DNA of 64,000 bases from Panopea generosa (taxonomy: Eukaryota; Mollusca; Bivalvia; Adapedonta; Hiatellidae): assembly GCA_029582155.1 (NCBI GenBank), contig CM055909.1:21280347-21344346 (forward strand), read 5' to 3'. The position numbers and the translations under genes were made by a program. This document shows positions 26,669-41,600 of this stretch, piece by piece (the first letter of the stretch is position 1; each line of letters begins with the position of its first letter). The notes under the pieces were generated by a model. It saw only the letters and a program-made list of their open reading frames with translations. It did no database searches and had not been told where the DNA came from.

Positions 26669-29600
26669 TTGTGTGTGTGTTTAATTCATCTTTGTAGTTA
26701 ATTAGCAGTTTGTTATCAATGCCTGTCTGTGTAAATGTTAATCCCTGAATTCTTTAAGTATTAAAGTTCTCATATACCATAATGGATATACAAATACAAA
26801 TTAAATAAGAATAACAACGATTACAGCTATGGACCGATACCAAGACCAGTCAGCAAATATACAACAAGAGAATGGAATGTTGCAAGGAATACATATGTCC
26901 TACCGGTTTACCACTTTTTTTGCCATGGCAACCACAATTTTAGTATGACTGAAAATATAATTAAATGATGTGCATGATATCCTTATTGCCCTCTTTCTAC
27001 ATCCTAAGTACACAAATGTAGCTTGGATACTTTTTGTGTTACCACCGGATCAAGAGTGTATCTGTAATTGCACGTATTTTTTTATTATAACAACATATTT
27101 ATCCGACTGAAATATTGAAACGACGTGCATCTTTTCATTACTGCCCACTATCCATATGTAGTTTGGGTACTTTTTGTGTTACCACAAGATCGAGGTCGTA
27201 TATATTATTTTATCAATTGTGTTGCCACAGAAACCATAAAATTTATCCAACTGACAACAATAAAATTATTTGACTCCACATGCAAAGTTTCATAAACCTA
27301 GCTTGGATACATTTTGAGAAATCATATCGGACGGACGCCGGACGGAGTGTAAATCTATAGTCCACTACGGTCAAACCGGTAGGGTACTTATAAGTACGTC
27401 ATTTTACTTACCGCCATCTTGGCTTGCTTCAAGCGCTCCTCCATTAGTCTCTCCATTTCTTGTTTCTGCTTTTCCAACTATCAAACACAATATAATAAAC
27501 GATGACAATTTAGTCATAATTTATATACAATATATGTAACACAACAAAGTTGTGGCGACTCGTTCACTCAAAATCAATATACAATAGGTAAAATTTATCA
27601 AGGAAGTTCAATAACTTTGTCATATTGAATAAAAAATCATAAAAAATCATAAAAAATCAACTCAACAACAGTCCAAAAGTTTACTAGCATAATAATTCAA
27701 TGATTACTGTAATGTAACAACATGACAATACCAAGTTACAGACTTGCAAGATTTGCAATTTAAGTTAAATCTTTTATCGTGTAGAATACATATATTAGGT
27801 AAAAATCAAAGTTCTTGAATAGTTCTTGTTTCCTCATTGTAAATACATTATAGTTTATACTGTGGGTTTAACCAGTTCATTGGTGAAGGACGATATAAGA
27901 ATGAATCTGAGGAGAACCACCATACGTATGCAACCGAAATCAGCAGACATATTTTCCAAGTTAGATGTGACAGGGAGTCTTTGGGCAAAAAATCATGTTA
28001 TCAATCTATACCAGTAAGTGTAGAGCTAATCGCCTACTTCAGATGTTACCACGTGACCATACAATATGAAGAAATGTATTGGATCCAATAAAATAGTTCA
28101 TATTGTAGTTTAAAAATAAAAATATCGTCCAGAATATTCAAATATTGTGCAAAACACTGTACAATAACCTTATATTATTATTTAAAGATATGTTTTATGA
28201 TGTTTATCCGTTCGCAAATACTAGTAGTACATCGGTAGTAGTCTACATCAGTAACTTATACTATATATCAAATTATGTATATCTAATGTATGACCATCTT
28301 ACAGTATGAAATATGTGATGATTTATTGAAAAAGACGTGCAATGTCTGAGTACTGGAGCAGTAAGTTCTAAGTAAAAATAACACAGTTATATATTTAACA
28401 AACTTTCTTTTTACTATTAATAATACGGTTAGGCTCATAAAAATGATAACAATTCCCGTCGAATTAATAAATCACAGAGACGACATTTTTAGAATTTTCC
28501 TTAAGACATGCAGCGATATATCACATGCCATGCACAAAAGTCAAACAGTAGAGTTTATATAGTTAACAGCACATCGTTGCAGAGAGAGAGTGGAAGTTGT
28601 ACAGTGATACCACATGCCATGCATTATAAAAGTAGCAGTGCGTTCACCACCACAGAAACATGTTTATGGAAAATTGCCATTTGTACAATGCAATATGTAC
28701 CACATTAGCACGTGTAACGTAAAGTTTTCACTTGTGCAATAACATATACACCAAACCAGCAACGACGTTACACAGATAATAAAAAAACCTGCTCTCCACT
28801 ACCATAAATCGTCATGAAATAAAGGTACATGAACTCCATCAGTAGCAAGACTTGGTATCAAAATGAGTCAAAGGAACCCATGCACCCTACATGAATAATA
28901 TTGAAACAAAGGACATAAATGCATTCCATCACCAGATGTTATATGAAACATAGATACATGCACTCAATCAGCAAGTTTCATAAAAAGACATGCACTGAAA
29001 AGTATTATACTGAAACAAAAAGACAGCATGCACTCCAAATCTAACTGCAATGAAACAAAGAATTTAACGCATGCATTAGTAGTACAAGGTTGAAAATGAT
29101 TACATATATATATATAAATAACTTGCATACAGTTATTAAAAATAACTGACACTAAAAACTAATTATCGAACCATTTTTCATAAAAAGTGATGGCTAATAT
29201 GTATGATGATATCAGTTTTCAAAACTGAAAACACTCAGGCTGCCTTCAAGTTGGTTTCTGTTTTCACTAAGTATGTCTCATTTTATTTACAAATGGATGA
29301 CGTCAGTATAATATAATGTGTTATTGTTCAGACTTTATTTGTATAATTGTATAGAACTTTTCATTTGCCCAAATTTATTTAAACAAAACTTTGCAAATCG
29401 ATTTAAACACAACATTTCCTTACATTTACAAAACATGTTAAATTTACTTCCTCTATTTCAATTAGAATAATTCTTCGTGTGAAAAGTGTCTTTCTTTGAA
29501 ACTAGATAATACTTTTACTAGTTTTATACATGCATAAGCCAAGTGTTGAGTAAAGCTGTGAAAGAAGTATATCTTCTTTATAAATATAGACATAAAAGGT

Positions 29601-32600
29601 TAAGAACGTTCCTATACACTAATGTGTTTTTGTAATGCAATTATATATGCAATATTCAAGCACTGACACTTTACTTAAATATTGAACATTCTGACCGCTT
29701 AAAAACACAACATTTGATAGAAAGTTCTTGAAAAGTTATGACCCAACACCTACATTTAATCACCAGAGTGAGCCATGTGTCTATTACTCCTAATATTAAG
29801 CGAAGAATAGAAATATTAGTTTAGCCAAAGTGTCGTTCCGTTATGCAATGGTTGTACAACTCCATATAGTAAAATATATTTCAAAAATAAAATAATTTCA
29901 AAATATATACCACAGTTGACTGTTACACATAGTGCATAACACGGTCCATATTCCTTATCCAAAGTCAAACGAACTACTGTTAGGCCATAATTTTATTATT
30001 TAGTTGATGGAATCAATCCCAGGCTTTACATGTATATATATATATCAATAAAGGAACAATGAAAAAATCAGGCCGAACAATAATAGCGAGTACTTCTTAT
30101 ATGAAAGAGAGCATTCCTTGTATAAAATCCTTAGACACTAGAAGATGGGGACTTTTTAAGCTTATCAGTAGTTGAAGCACATAAATTATAAGATGTCAAG
30201 AGTTTTTTTGAATTGGTTTTAACGTCATTTTCAACACATTTCAGGATATATAATATATTGAAATATCCAGTTATTGGTGGAGGAAGACCTCAAATGAATC
30301 TGAATAGAACCACCGTCCTTTCGCAATAATCTGGCAAATTTTCTCACGTAAGTTTTTGGAGCAAGCGTGACCCGAACCTACATACTAGGCGGTGAGAGGT
30401 AATCTGAAAAACTTTTCAACATACATGTTACGTTATATCTTAATCATTTAAGAGAGGTTAATTGATTTCTCCGCATTTTTCAATATCTAATGAATTTGGT
30501 ATGTGCTTTATAATGAATAGCCAAGTCCTCATCTCCTTTCGACATAGAGCATTGCTGTACATGGCAGATATATCACCAGTTATGTAATCGAACCTGAGAT
30601 GTTAGCTGTGAGAGGTCAGTGATCTTCAGACGTCGCCTTAGACCACTCGGACTCTTTAGAAATTTGCTTATCGAAGGATATTCATTTTGAACGCTAAGCA
30701 TGTATACAATATGAATAGACTTGTCGAAAGTCACATGCTTACCTATAAATAAAAAATAAATAAACGGAGCAGTAGTGTAGTGGATAGTGTTGGTTGCTCA
30801 CATCTGAGGTTGCGGGTTCGATCCCTAGCTCACAGTCGAGTTCAAATAAAGTAGAATTTAACAAAACATATAGCTTCAAAAGGTTCAAGAATATCGCACA
30901 GAATGTCTTTGTTTAAAAATGTGCCTGGACTTGAATTTTAGATACTAATGACGCGTGTATATTTGTGCAGTAAGGAATGCTCTATGTAATGTTGCACAAC
31001 TTAGGTTTAGATTAACTATACAACTCTTGTTAATGTTTGTGAGATGTGGATATGAATAATTTTGAGCAAGCAACGAAGACAAGCACTGATATCCGTAACT
31101 TACTCCAGCATTCTGTAAGGAAATATATCGATTAATTAGTGATGTTAATTAAACATTGGTTTCTTGTGAACAGGGAAATGATCATTAAAGACATAATTGC
31201 AAAAATGCTTCTTAGGCGAATATCCAGGTAATTATTGAAAATAGTACAGAAGAATAATCGTGTTGTCAGCAAATTATTACCTGAATTAATGTAAGGTAAT
31301 AAAGTGAATATTCTCTTTATTTTTAAGCAATAGTTCAGTCATTGCCCCGATTTTCAAATTTATAGATAAATTCCCACGTAACATGAATAGAATATACGTG
31401 TTTATGTTCATACACATGTAAGTAAGACACATTATTACTCACGTATTTGAGTAACTTCGAAATTTTGCTCATATGAGTAACAAAGTAAAGTGAATACAGT
31501 CAATTCTCCAATAAGTCGACATGAATAATTTTGTAAAAACAAAAATAGTGAATGGATATTTGATTACATACACATTACCTGGGTTCAGTTTTTACTAAGC
31601 ACTATTAGTCTAACGACTGGTCAAGACGAATGTTCGATTCATGATATTTTGAGATTTAATGCATTCATGGTTACAATTTACTGAAAATCGTATTAAAATG
31701 CCACGCTGACTCTATAGTTCTAAAACGTACTGTTCTTGATTTGAAAATGTTCACCTGACAGAGTGTTAAGCTTACAGAGCAACTAATCTCAGAACTTTAT
31801 TTCATGGCAAAAACCTGATTTCAGTCAACAGAAAGGTTAACTTTTTTTTCATAATGAAATGAATGAGCCGCTTATTTATTCTACAACGTAACTGTAGTCT
31901 ACATTGTAGTACTGTGCTACTCAAAACAATCATTTTTATTTACAAATAAAAATCAACATTGTAATATTTAAAGTGATGTGGACACTTTTGACATTATATT
32001 GCCGTGCCGTACTCAAAATGTGGTTAAAGCAAAGAATGTCATTTACATCAATTTAAAGATTAATTGTAAAACAATGTTAAATTCATGCTATTATGATTTT
32101 CTATAACTAAAAAAGCAAATTCATATCAAACTACTTAGTTTGGTAGCAAATCAAGTACATTTTTAAAATTTTACGTTAATTGGAAGGTTTTTTACATTAA
32201 TTTTAGTCAGTAATTGTTATATGGAATCTAAATAAATAAACGTTGAACTTAAAAATCATGGGAGGAACATACTCAAACACGGTTGTTGTTTATATTCTAT
32301 GATCCATTATGAACCTTGTGTCAGATAATATTGATTGTGTCAGGGTTTAAAATTTAAAGTTCCAAGTCTCAGGAAATACTGTCATCTGTGTATTTTATTG
32401 AGCATAGTAGAAATATAAATGAAACTTTCTAAGTAAAACAAAGACATAACTGTTCAAAGTTATCTCAGTTGTCAACAATTCCATTGAGTTTATTTCATTT
32501 TCATTAACAGTGAAAATAACTGTTTTCTTTTTGTTTGGAAATGGATCGGAGTTGTTACATACATTGACATCAGTTTTTATATTCTAATCATAATTCTTAG

Positions 32601-35600
32601 ACTGTAAACTCCTGAATATTTGGTCAAACTGAAGACCGGATATAATCAAAGCATAGACACAGAACTGCTTCGCACTCTGGATTCATTTTTTAGAAAGCTT
32701 TAAATGAATTTAAGATTAATAATAATCTTTTGTGAGTTTCAAACGGATCGCTAAGCTACAAAAAAAACTATTGAACTTAAGATTGGAAGCGTACATACAT
32801 GGAAGTGTAAAGAGGCCATACATAAACATCAATAACTGAACATAAAAAAATAATACATAGCTATCATCATAACATACCTTTGTGAAAATATGTGCTAACA
32901 TTGTAATCAATTGGGATTCTCCAAAATAAGTGTCGTATGATGAGATTGAACTCTAAGACAGAGACTTGGAACAAGTGCAAATGGGATTTGAGTTAATGTT
33001 AACAGTGCGAGGTCAAAAGGATAACATGGTAACTGCAAGGATTGACGTCTGATACAAAAAATTAAAATACTGTCATTTAAACAGCAATGATTCTCGGTAT
33101 TCCTCTCCCTTCACCCCTCACGTTATTCACCAAAGTGTAAAAACCAAATATGTGTATACTTCAAAATATATTCGATTAATATACTAAACAGTAGCTCTTT
33201 TCCTAAAAATGAACGGCCAAATAATTACACTTATTAATCAAACCCTAGCAATTCAACAAATATTTTTGATATTTATTTCTCTAAACCTTTCTAATAAATT
33301 TTTTGTTAAATAAAAATATGATTAGGATTAAGAGAAAGATAAATAATAGACATTTTTAAAGAGTCAAAGTCCATTCGTGTTAATCATAATAAGTTATAAT
33401 CATTTGATAAGTAATCTATATATTAATACTTAAGTTGATCAGTTTATAAGTATCATTAAAACGATGCAAAAGAAAGCAATGTTATTTGAAGACAAAGCCA
33501 TAATGCCTGGGTGTTTCTGAAAAAACTTAGATAAAAAAATTGAATGACATTATGCTGAAATGAAACTAACATAATGAAATTAGAGTACAAAGGTGAAGGG
33601 GATTTATGCAATGTTTAAAGTGGAAACCCTGCTTCTGACAAAAATCATAAGGCGACAAAGAACAAGTCTAGTGTAACTGAGGACATTAAGAACTAAAAGA
33701 TACACAAATAGAGATGACCCACCTAGCTTCACAAAATTTTAGTTTTGTTCTAAAAATTATAATAATATTAGGGGTTTGGGGATATTAAATTCTCATTTAA
33801 AAGAGAGTTATTGAACAAAGTACCTAAATTGTGATCAGTTGAAAAAAAAAGAGGCTTGTTGAAGAAAGGAACTTAAACTGATCATCAGTTGCAACTAGGG
33901 GAAGTTTGTTGAAGAAAGGACCTTAAACTGATCAACAGCTGAATTTCAAACATGGCGAGTAATACTTAATAGTTGCTACACCTGAAATATTCGCGTTATT
34001 TGTATTCAAAAACATTCACATTAGACCTCTTCAAAACAAAAAGTTCTTTAATCTTTTCAAACGGTTGCCTCTTTTATTAACGTACTTAACGATAGTCTAA
34101 AAACCATGTTTCAATTTATAATACTGTTTTTGGTATCCTTTGAACTTTTCAATATAATTAAACGCCTATAGGCAAACAAATAATTCAATACGTCAATCAC
34201 TTCCGGGGTTATTTTGTTCAGTCCGCCATGGTCCTTGGCTAGATGTTTAAGATATGTGTCACTTCTTACCAATGGGAAATAGAAGTAGGGCAAAAAAATC
34301 TATCAAATATATCTATCATTTTGGTTATTAGCTAAATGTTTTGTCCATAAATTTCTGTGCACATACTGATAGTCCTTGTGAGGAAATTATACATCATGAA
34401 AAGTTACATGATTTATTAACAAACAGTTCTTATTAATGTCTGTGTTATTGGATCTAGTGAGACACACAGTTAGAGTATACTGATAAGGACCAGTTACCAT
34501 TTCTTCTTGCTGTCAAAAAGAACATAAACGATAATATTATAAGAATACATATTTATGTATATCTGTTCGCAAACAAGAATTGAAAATTGAGATTTAAAGA
34601 CGATTGCTATAGTTTATGTCACATTTTTTCCTGTGGATAGAATTGTATGGAACTTCTCAGTATTTAAGATTAATGTATGTTCATGAAATATCCGAAATAA
34701 AAAACACATGTTACCGTACAGATTTTTTGGTATAACCTCCTCATAAATATACCCGTCCTTGAAAGTCGGCCAAATAATGTAGATTAAACAAGCAATGCGA
34801 AAACAATACTTCAAATTGTTTACAGCTAGTATTTAATTAAAACTATATATTATGAATGCATATAATATTTATTTTCATGGAAATGGTAATTATAAGCTTG
34901 AATTTAACTGTTTAAGGATTTTAAAAACAAAATCATATCGGCAGAGTGTCAAATGTTTTTCAATTATGTAATAAAATCATATCGTTTTTCCCAATATTTT
35001 GATATAGTGTATGGATAAATTTTGCTTAAAACCTCACAAAATACTCTCTGATACCTATTCTTATGACAATCAAAATAAAAGTACACTTTACCGCGTAATT
35101 TGAGAAAAAATAACTCTTAAAGTATGCCATCGTTGAATAAACTGCAGTTGCAAAAATAATGTTTTTCTACTAATTGAGCATATTTGTATAAATATTAATA
35201 TTTTAATTGATTTAATATTAAGGTTTAATTGCTATAAACAATTATTTTATAACAGTATGCATTTTTTATTTATTGATAATAATATAAGAGACTAATGTTA
35301 GGCGTATCCGTAAACGATTGTGCTATCCGAAATAGGGTGAGTTGTAGTATAGTGGTACGTAGTAACTCTGGCAGGTCTCGACAAAGTACTTCCCTTTGTG
35401 CGCGGAGTTGGTGCGCATGAAAAACTATAGCAATCGTCCTTAAATCAAATATATCTTTACATTACACTCCAATTTAAAAATACAATTGTAAACTAACACC
35501 TGTCACATATTTCTTAACAGTGTGGTTCGTGCTTTTTTTTCTTAAAAATGAGTTTAATATTATCATTTAACACATCACTTAACATATCATTTATCTACTA

Positions 35601-38600
35601 TGTGTATGGCTGCCATTCTAATAAACGACTGAAAAAACATTTCTGGGAAGAAACACTGGTCTTACTTAAACAACTTTTAAATCTGTAGGCGGATCATAGA
35701 CTCATATATAAAAAATAAACAAAATAATTTAAAAACGTACCAGTATCAAAAGGAGAAACAATTAGAAAGATGTATTGAACAGAAATTTGTCTTAAACCCA
35801 CCGGTTTTAAACAGGACTATGTCATCATTGATTGATTTTAAATTCTTATAATATTACTTTCAAAAAGTAAACTTATATTTACACAATTGTTCCTGAATAG
35901 GATTTTAGAGTTTCATTCATACGTATGTATAAAGATATGTGGTAAATAAAAACAAAGGGTTTTGAATTAACAACAACAGATACACAATACAATAATGCAT
36001 TTACACTCGGCAACGGGGACACGCGAGTGATTCATTAGAATATCATGAAACAGTTTTGCCCCAGAAATAATAACACTATAAACACATAGAAATAAATAGA
36101 CAAAGGGTAGCACATGTATCAAATAACATACAGTTATTACATCTTAATTGATATACATGCACATATTAATAGGACACAAGTATAATCCCTGGACTTAAAC
36201 GTATTCAACGGCAAAATTTTCTTAGCAAAACGGTAAACTTTATACAGGATAAAATGCCGACATTTTTTTTAAAAAATGTCAAAACAGCTGGCACATACAT
36301 ACCTAAGGCAAAACGCTAACAAACATGTCAACATAATACTAGCACCATCAAAAGGTATAACAAGTATCTTACCAAGTTACGACGAGTAATCAGACGTTAT
36401 GTTTAATCCGCATCACTATTATTATCCGATTAAACTCTCTGTTTCAATTCGGTTGTACATGCATTAATTTTACAAGTGATACTGTAAAGACAGTATTTTA
36501 TTCATTTTATAACAATCAAAATTATTTTAAAGCAGAAATTTACATTATATTAAAATATTAATGTAATCTGGAAATCTCAGTACACTTTAGTTCATTCGTA
36601 GCTCCAAAGAGTATGGTAAATGGTGAAACAAAAATAGATAGTAGCATCACTCTCAACCCTTTTATTTTCTTCAATGGAATAGCGTTTAATAACTGGACTG
36701 TAATCCTAAGACAGGTTTTGATGTCATCGACACAGGCGAGTGTTATACTTGCTTTACCTAAGTCAGCACAAAGAAACAGTGCATCACTATATACAAAAAC
36801 ATAATAAAACAATTGCTTTTTCAGATCTAAAAAAGAGATATTGTAACATACCATCTTTTGGGAAGACGCCTTATCCTGCTCCATTGACCCTTGTATAGAT
36901 TGGATTTCTGCCCGTAGCTAAAACGCAAACATGACTATCACATTTCAACCTTGACCAAAGCTGTTAAAGTACTTCAACAATAAATACACGTATGTATAAT
37001 CTTAACTTAAAACAAGTTCACTGACCACATGCCTAAGTATCCAATTACAATGATTCAATACTTTACCATTTAGAACTAGAACTAGATAATACATCGACAG
37101 TGACAAGTTAAACTATTAGCAAGAGTGAGCATTTGTTACTGGTTTTATCAAAAGAATTTCCATTATACTAGGCTCTATCAAGTATAACTTGTTTTGGTAA
37201 CAAGTGTAATAACTTTTATAATATATGGGCACGAATGTGAGATTCTATTTCTCATACATTTGTACATATATTTTTTTCTGTTTATGTCTATAAAGAACGA
37301 AAACCAAAACAACATTTTTTACAAGATGCTAAATAAAATATTTATGCATGCATATTTTTCATTTTCCTTCAGTCATCGATCCATGAAGTCAGCGCCAAAA
37401 GATAAAACTTATTTACGCTTATAACTGACGCCATACAGAAATATAACCCGGTATTTTACCTGCAATAGCTGAGTCAACGCACAATACTGAACGATGCATT
37501 GGTAGTTACATAAAACAGTGTATTACAAGAGTAAGTCTATTCCCAGTCACATGTATAAGTATTCACATATATTAATTCAAAAGTTGTATGACATTAAGAG
37601 GAATAAATTTGAATTGACGTTGATGAATTATATTGTCTTCTACCATATGAAAGTTTGACGGAAAGTATTCATAAATCTTTAGAATTTACTCACTTGCTCT
37701 TTCTCCAGTCTTTCAGTTGTAAGCTGTTCGTTTAATTGATTGATATCTTTACCTGAAAGCAAATTTATGAATAATATTTTGAAACAAACTAAAGGAAATT
37801 CATGTTCACCATTGATTTTCATCCTAGAAACAATATAAGGTGCCGGTGGAAAGAAACTGTCGAAGAACCGAATTCACCAAATACATTACGTATTGCTTTC
37901 TGGAAAATAGATGTTTTGTTTCATGTTGTGATATTGTGTGGAAAACAAGAATTATGCACATAACATCTGACGATTAACCAAAAAGTAAAATAACCTTTCA
38001 CGTATTTAGAAATCTACAATTCCCGCTTTCAGCTTCTCATTCAAATATATCATCACGTCTAATCATAATATTTTTTTTTCTATGACCGATTGTAGTGATA
38101 ATGCACAACTCAAGAAACACATCAAACTTCTCTTCACAATAACGTTTTAATTAATGGATTATTTAGGTAAGATTTAATACAATCAGTAACATTTACAAAC
38201 CACTTTGATATAAACTGCTTTGCATTCAGTGATAAATTTTTTTCTACCAAATATTTGCAATGTTTGGTTTCAATTTTTTGGTTTCCTCCATAAATAATTT
38301 CAAAACTTGATCCTTTCTTTTTGAGTGGTGTTTAATGCCATTTTCAACACATTTCAGGTAATATGTGGCCATTCAATTTTATTGGTGGAGGAAGACTTAA
38401 GAATGAATCTGAGAAGAATCACTGTTCACTTCCGCAAGAAACTGGCAACCTTTTTCACATAAAGTGGTCTTAGCGGTAAGAGGTAAATAGGCTTTAGACG
38501 GCACCACAGACCACTCGGCCATGAAGTTAATTCTATATAACACTCCACTAATTCACATATATATACAATTGGTAAATAAATACTATTTCATTCTTCACAT

Positions 38601-38611
38601 ACAATTACTCT

Positions 38612-38658
<47 letters not shown>

Positions 38659-41600
38659 CAAAACATATTTTTATAAGTTTCCCTTAAAATGTGCTTATAA
38701 GCCCTGTGGCGGGGACAATAATGGTCAAATCATTTTGGTTCAATAACTTTTTCAAGCCCTGTAGCGAGGGCAATTGTGGTCAAATAATTTCGGTTCAAGA
38801 ACTTTTCCCCAAGATATTGGAGTTCACTGCTGTGAAAGTTTGGTTAAAACTCAATAAAAAATGGGCAGGGCTGCTATCGCGTCTCTACGAAAAAAGGAAA
38901 CAGGCGGATGACGGAAGACCAACAATTTACCATGACACAATAAGCTATAAAACCAATGCAGTTAAAATTGGTAAGTATATTTAGAAGGAGTGTAAATCCT
39001 CATATCAACTCATATTGCAAAATTGACTTACTGAGCTCCTCTTTCTCATCATCCTTTAGCTGTAAGCTGTCCTCTAGCAAACTGAGCTTCTTGTTCGCAG
39101 CATCCAGCTCGTCTCGCAGCTCCTCTGCTTCATGGTTGATGCTTGGGGACTTGGACATAAGACTGTCTTCCACCTGCAATTAATGAACAGTGGTGTCATT
39201 GTCGATACATGTATAACGGTTATAGTAAGAAGTGCTCCATTCAACAAAGACATACTACAAGATACATTAAAGTGGTATTAATGCAACTGCAAAGAACATA
39301 TTGCAAAAAAGAAGGCAAATTTTGAACTCTTACTATATATCATCAGTGGACTCTTATTGTACAAAGCAGATATATGTATTACAAAGAAAAATATTCCTCA
39401 GTATTCTAATAAACATATGTGAATAGATATTAGATTGATTAAGAAGCTTAGTGTTTGTCAGAAAGACAAACATATATATCTCGGTCATATATACAATGTC
39501 GTATATTTCGCCATAGCGTTTCAAACAAATAGACATATTTAAATTCAGTGCTGCCTTAAGATAAATATATATCTTAGACATAAATTAAATGAAGAAGAAA
39601 GACGATGTAGCATATATATGATAAGTATAAAAGAAAAACACTGGGCGTTTTTTTATTAAGGTATCTCCTACTTGATCAACGGGTAGAAATAAGTGAACTG
39701 CTTGAAACAAAATTCCAGTTGATGATGCACTTAATGTATATAATAAATTTAAGTTGAATTTCCAGAAATTCCTGTTATAAATCAACGCATGTTTTTATCC
39801 CTTGTTAAGTTGACTAGTATGTAATTACTATGCGTGGTAAAATACTATAACGTCTTTCTTCAAACATTAAGAATAAAATGAGCAGTAACTGTAGACAGCA
39901 AGTATTTTTGATAAATATCATTTGTGAATATCTGAAACAAATTAAAAGAAACCATTAGTATTCAACCTATAACAATCGAGTATGAAGTTCTCAATCTCAG
40001 CTTAAGAACATCAAACTTTGTATGATGTTTCAAACTTAGTCCAAGGACATCACAATCGATAATAGTTAAGCATGTATTTTTTTTTCATTATAATAAGCCT
40101 TATAAACCATTTATAATGAGCCACATACTATCTGAAAATCACTTTAAACAAGTAGGAGTGTAGTGTAGTATACACAATGTTTTGATACACACTTCTATAT
40201 AAATATATTTACAAAAAATATAATAAATGTTAAAATCAAATTGTGATATTTTATAATCAGTAAAGTATGTATATACATTAGAAGGCGTTTTTTAATTAAT
40301 CAAGTAATTAAAGATTCAAATTAAAACAGGCATCAATGCCGAATAGAATATGCATTGTAGATGCATTAAAATGCTGCATGTACTATGATTCATGAATTCA
40401 CACACTTGACACACTAAAAATTTGTCCGTAACTGAAGTGTCCGTCTGATAGGTATATAAACTGTGAAAGTAATGGCGACCGTTTAAACAAGTTAACACAA
40501 TGAATGTTCTACAAAAATGTTTATTTTAATAAATTAAGTCTCAATGAAAAAATATTTCTTCCAAAACTAAATGAGAAATTCTTAGACATGCAAACTTAAC
40601 TATCTAACATATAATCATGACAAATATTTATATCTCCAAGTAGTCTAATTGTTATTTTACCTTTTTATCTCTTTACAAATTGTTCTGAACAAATAAGACA
40701 TTTTTCTTTTTTTTTTTGCAATTTGCATGTCGTCGTCTACTCTTGCCAATGTATGGCAAAGCAAACTAGAGAATCGATAGAAAAACAACAACAATGCATT
40801 AACTCTTACATGAAAATGTCCCCAATTCGGTCTGTAATATAAACCGAAATGGAATTACTTACTTCATAAACCTGTATGGTAAATAATTTTACATTTTAGC
40901 AAACATCTGAGCTTTTGAATGAACATCGTGTTATTGTATACCACCTGACCAATTAGTTAAAATGGATTAATTTCATACAGTTCGTACACAGAATATTAGC
41001 TCAGTTAGCATGATCAAAAGTGACCACTGTCAGAAAAATCAATAGCAAAGAACCAACTAGAAGCCATGTGACGTTTAAGATTGCAACATGTTTACCCAAT
41101 AGAGATTCATGTAAGAGAACGTATATCTCATTCAATATTGTGTCGATTGTGAAACATTATGCAGCAAGAAATTTAGACAATTTTAGTTTCGATATTTTCG
41201 AGGACTAACTCAAATGTTAAAAGTTGTAACAGACCGATGGTTAATGCAATGTAATAATGAAATGTTCAGGAAATTGTGTCAGGGTTGTTATTTAAAAGAA
41301 AAAGGGTTCGTGTGTGCGTATAAGTTCAACTCAGCTCAGTAGACTGGATTACTTACTGATTTTTCCAATTCAAAATCGAATCTATATCGAATGAGTTAGG
41401 CATACATACTTTTGCAATTATCGATAAAAAAATGCTGGTACCGCAAATGTCACATGACATTAGTGCAGGATATTTTATCATTAAAAATAAAGCAGATAAC
41501 TCCCAATTAGTTATAAAATACAACAAAAAGCATTAAACAATAATTGATCAATATATTATAGTATATTTTATATAACTATATATTATATAAGCATAATCAA

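Larger units (their letters stand above)
31120..36850. other. Long AT-rich introns 13 and 14 (apart from exon 14 and listed repeats)
   Basis: No recognised gene or element besides those listed. Minus-strand donors without matching acceptors (for example near 32880 and 34265) were examined and not used. Confidence 0.35.

Noticed and set aside
38691..38984. 97-codon plus-strand open frame
   Set aside because: Largely a 58-bp tandem duplication, and it overlaps the upstream side of exon 11 on the other strand.
41350..41400. Minus-strand FDFELEKS followed by a perfect GTAAGT in intron 10
   Set aside because: The nearest acceptor gives 25 nt and a stop in the required frame, so it cannot join exons 10 and 11 in phase.
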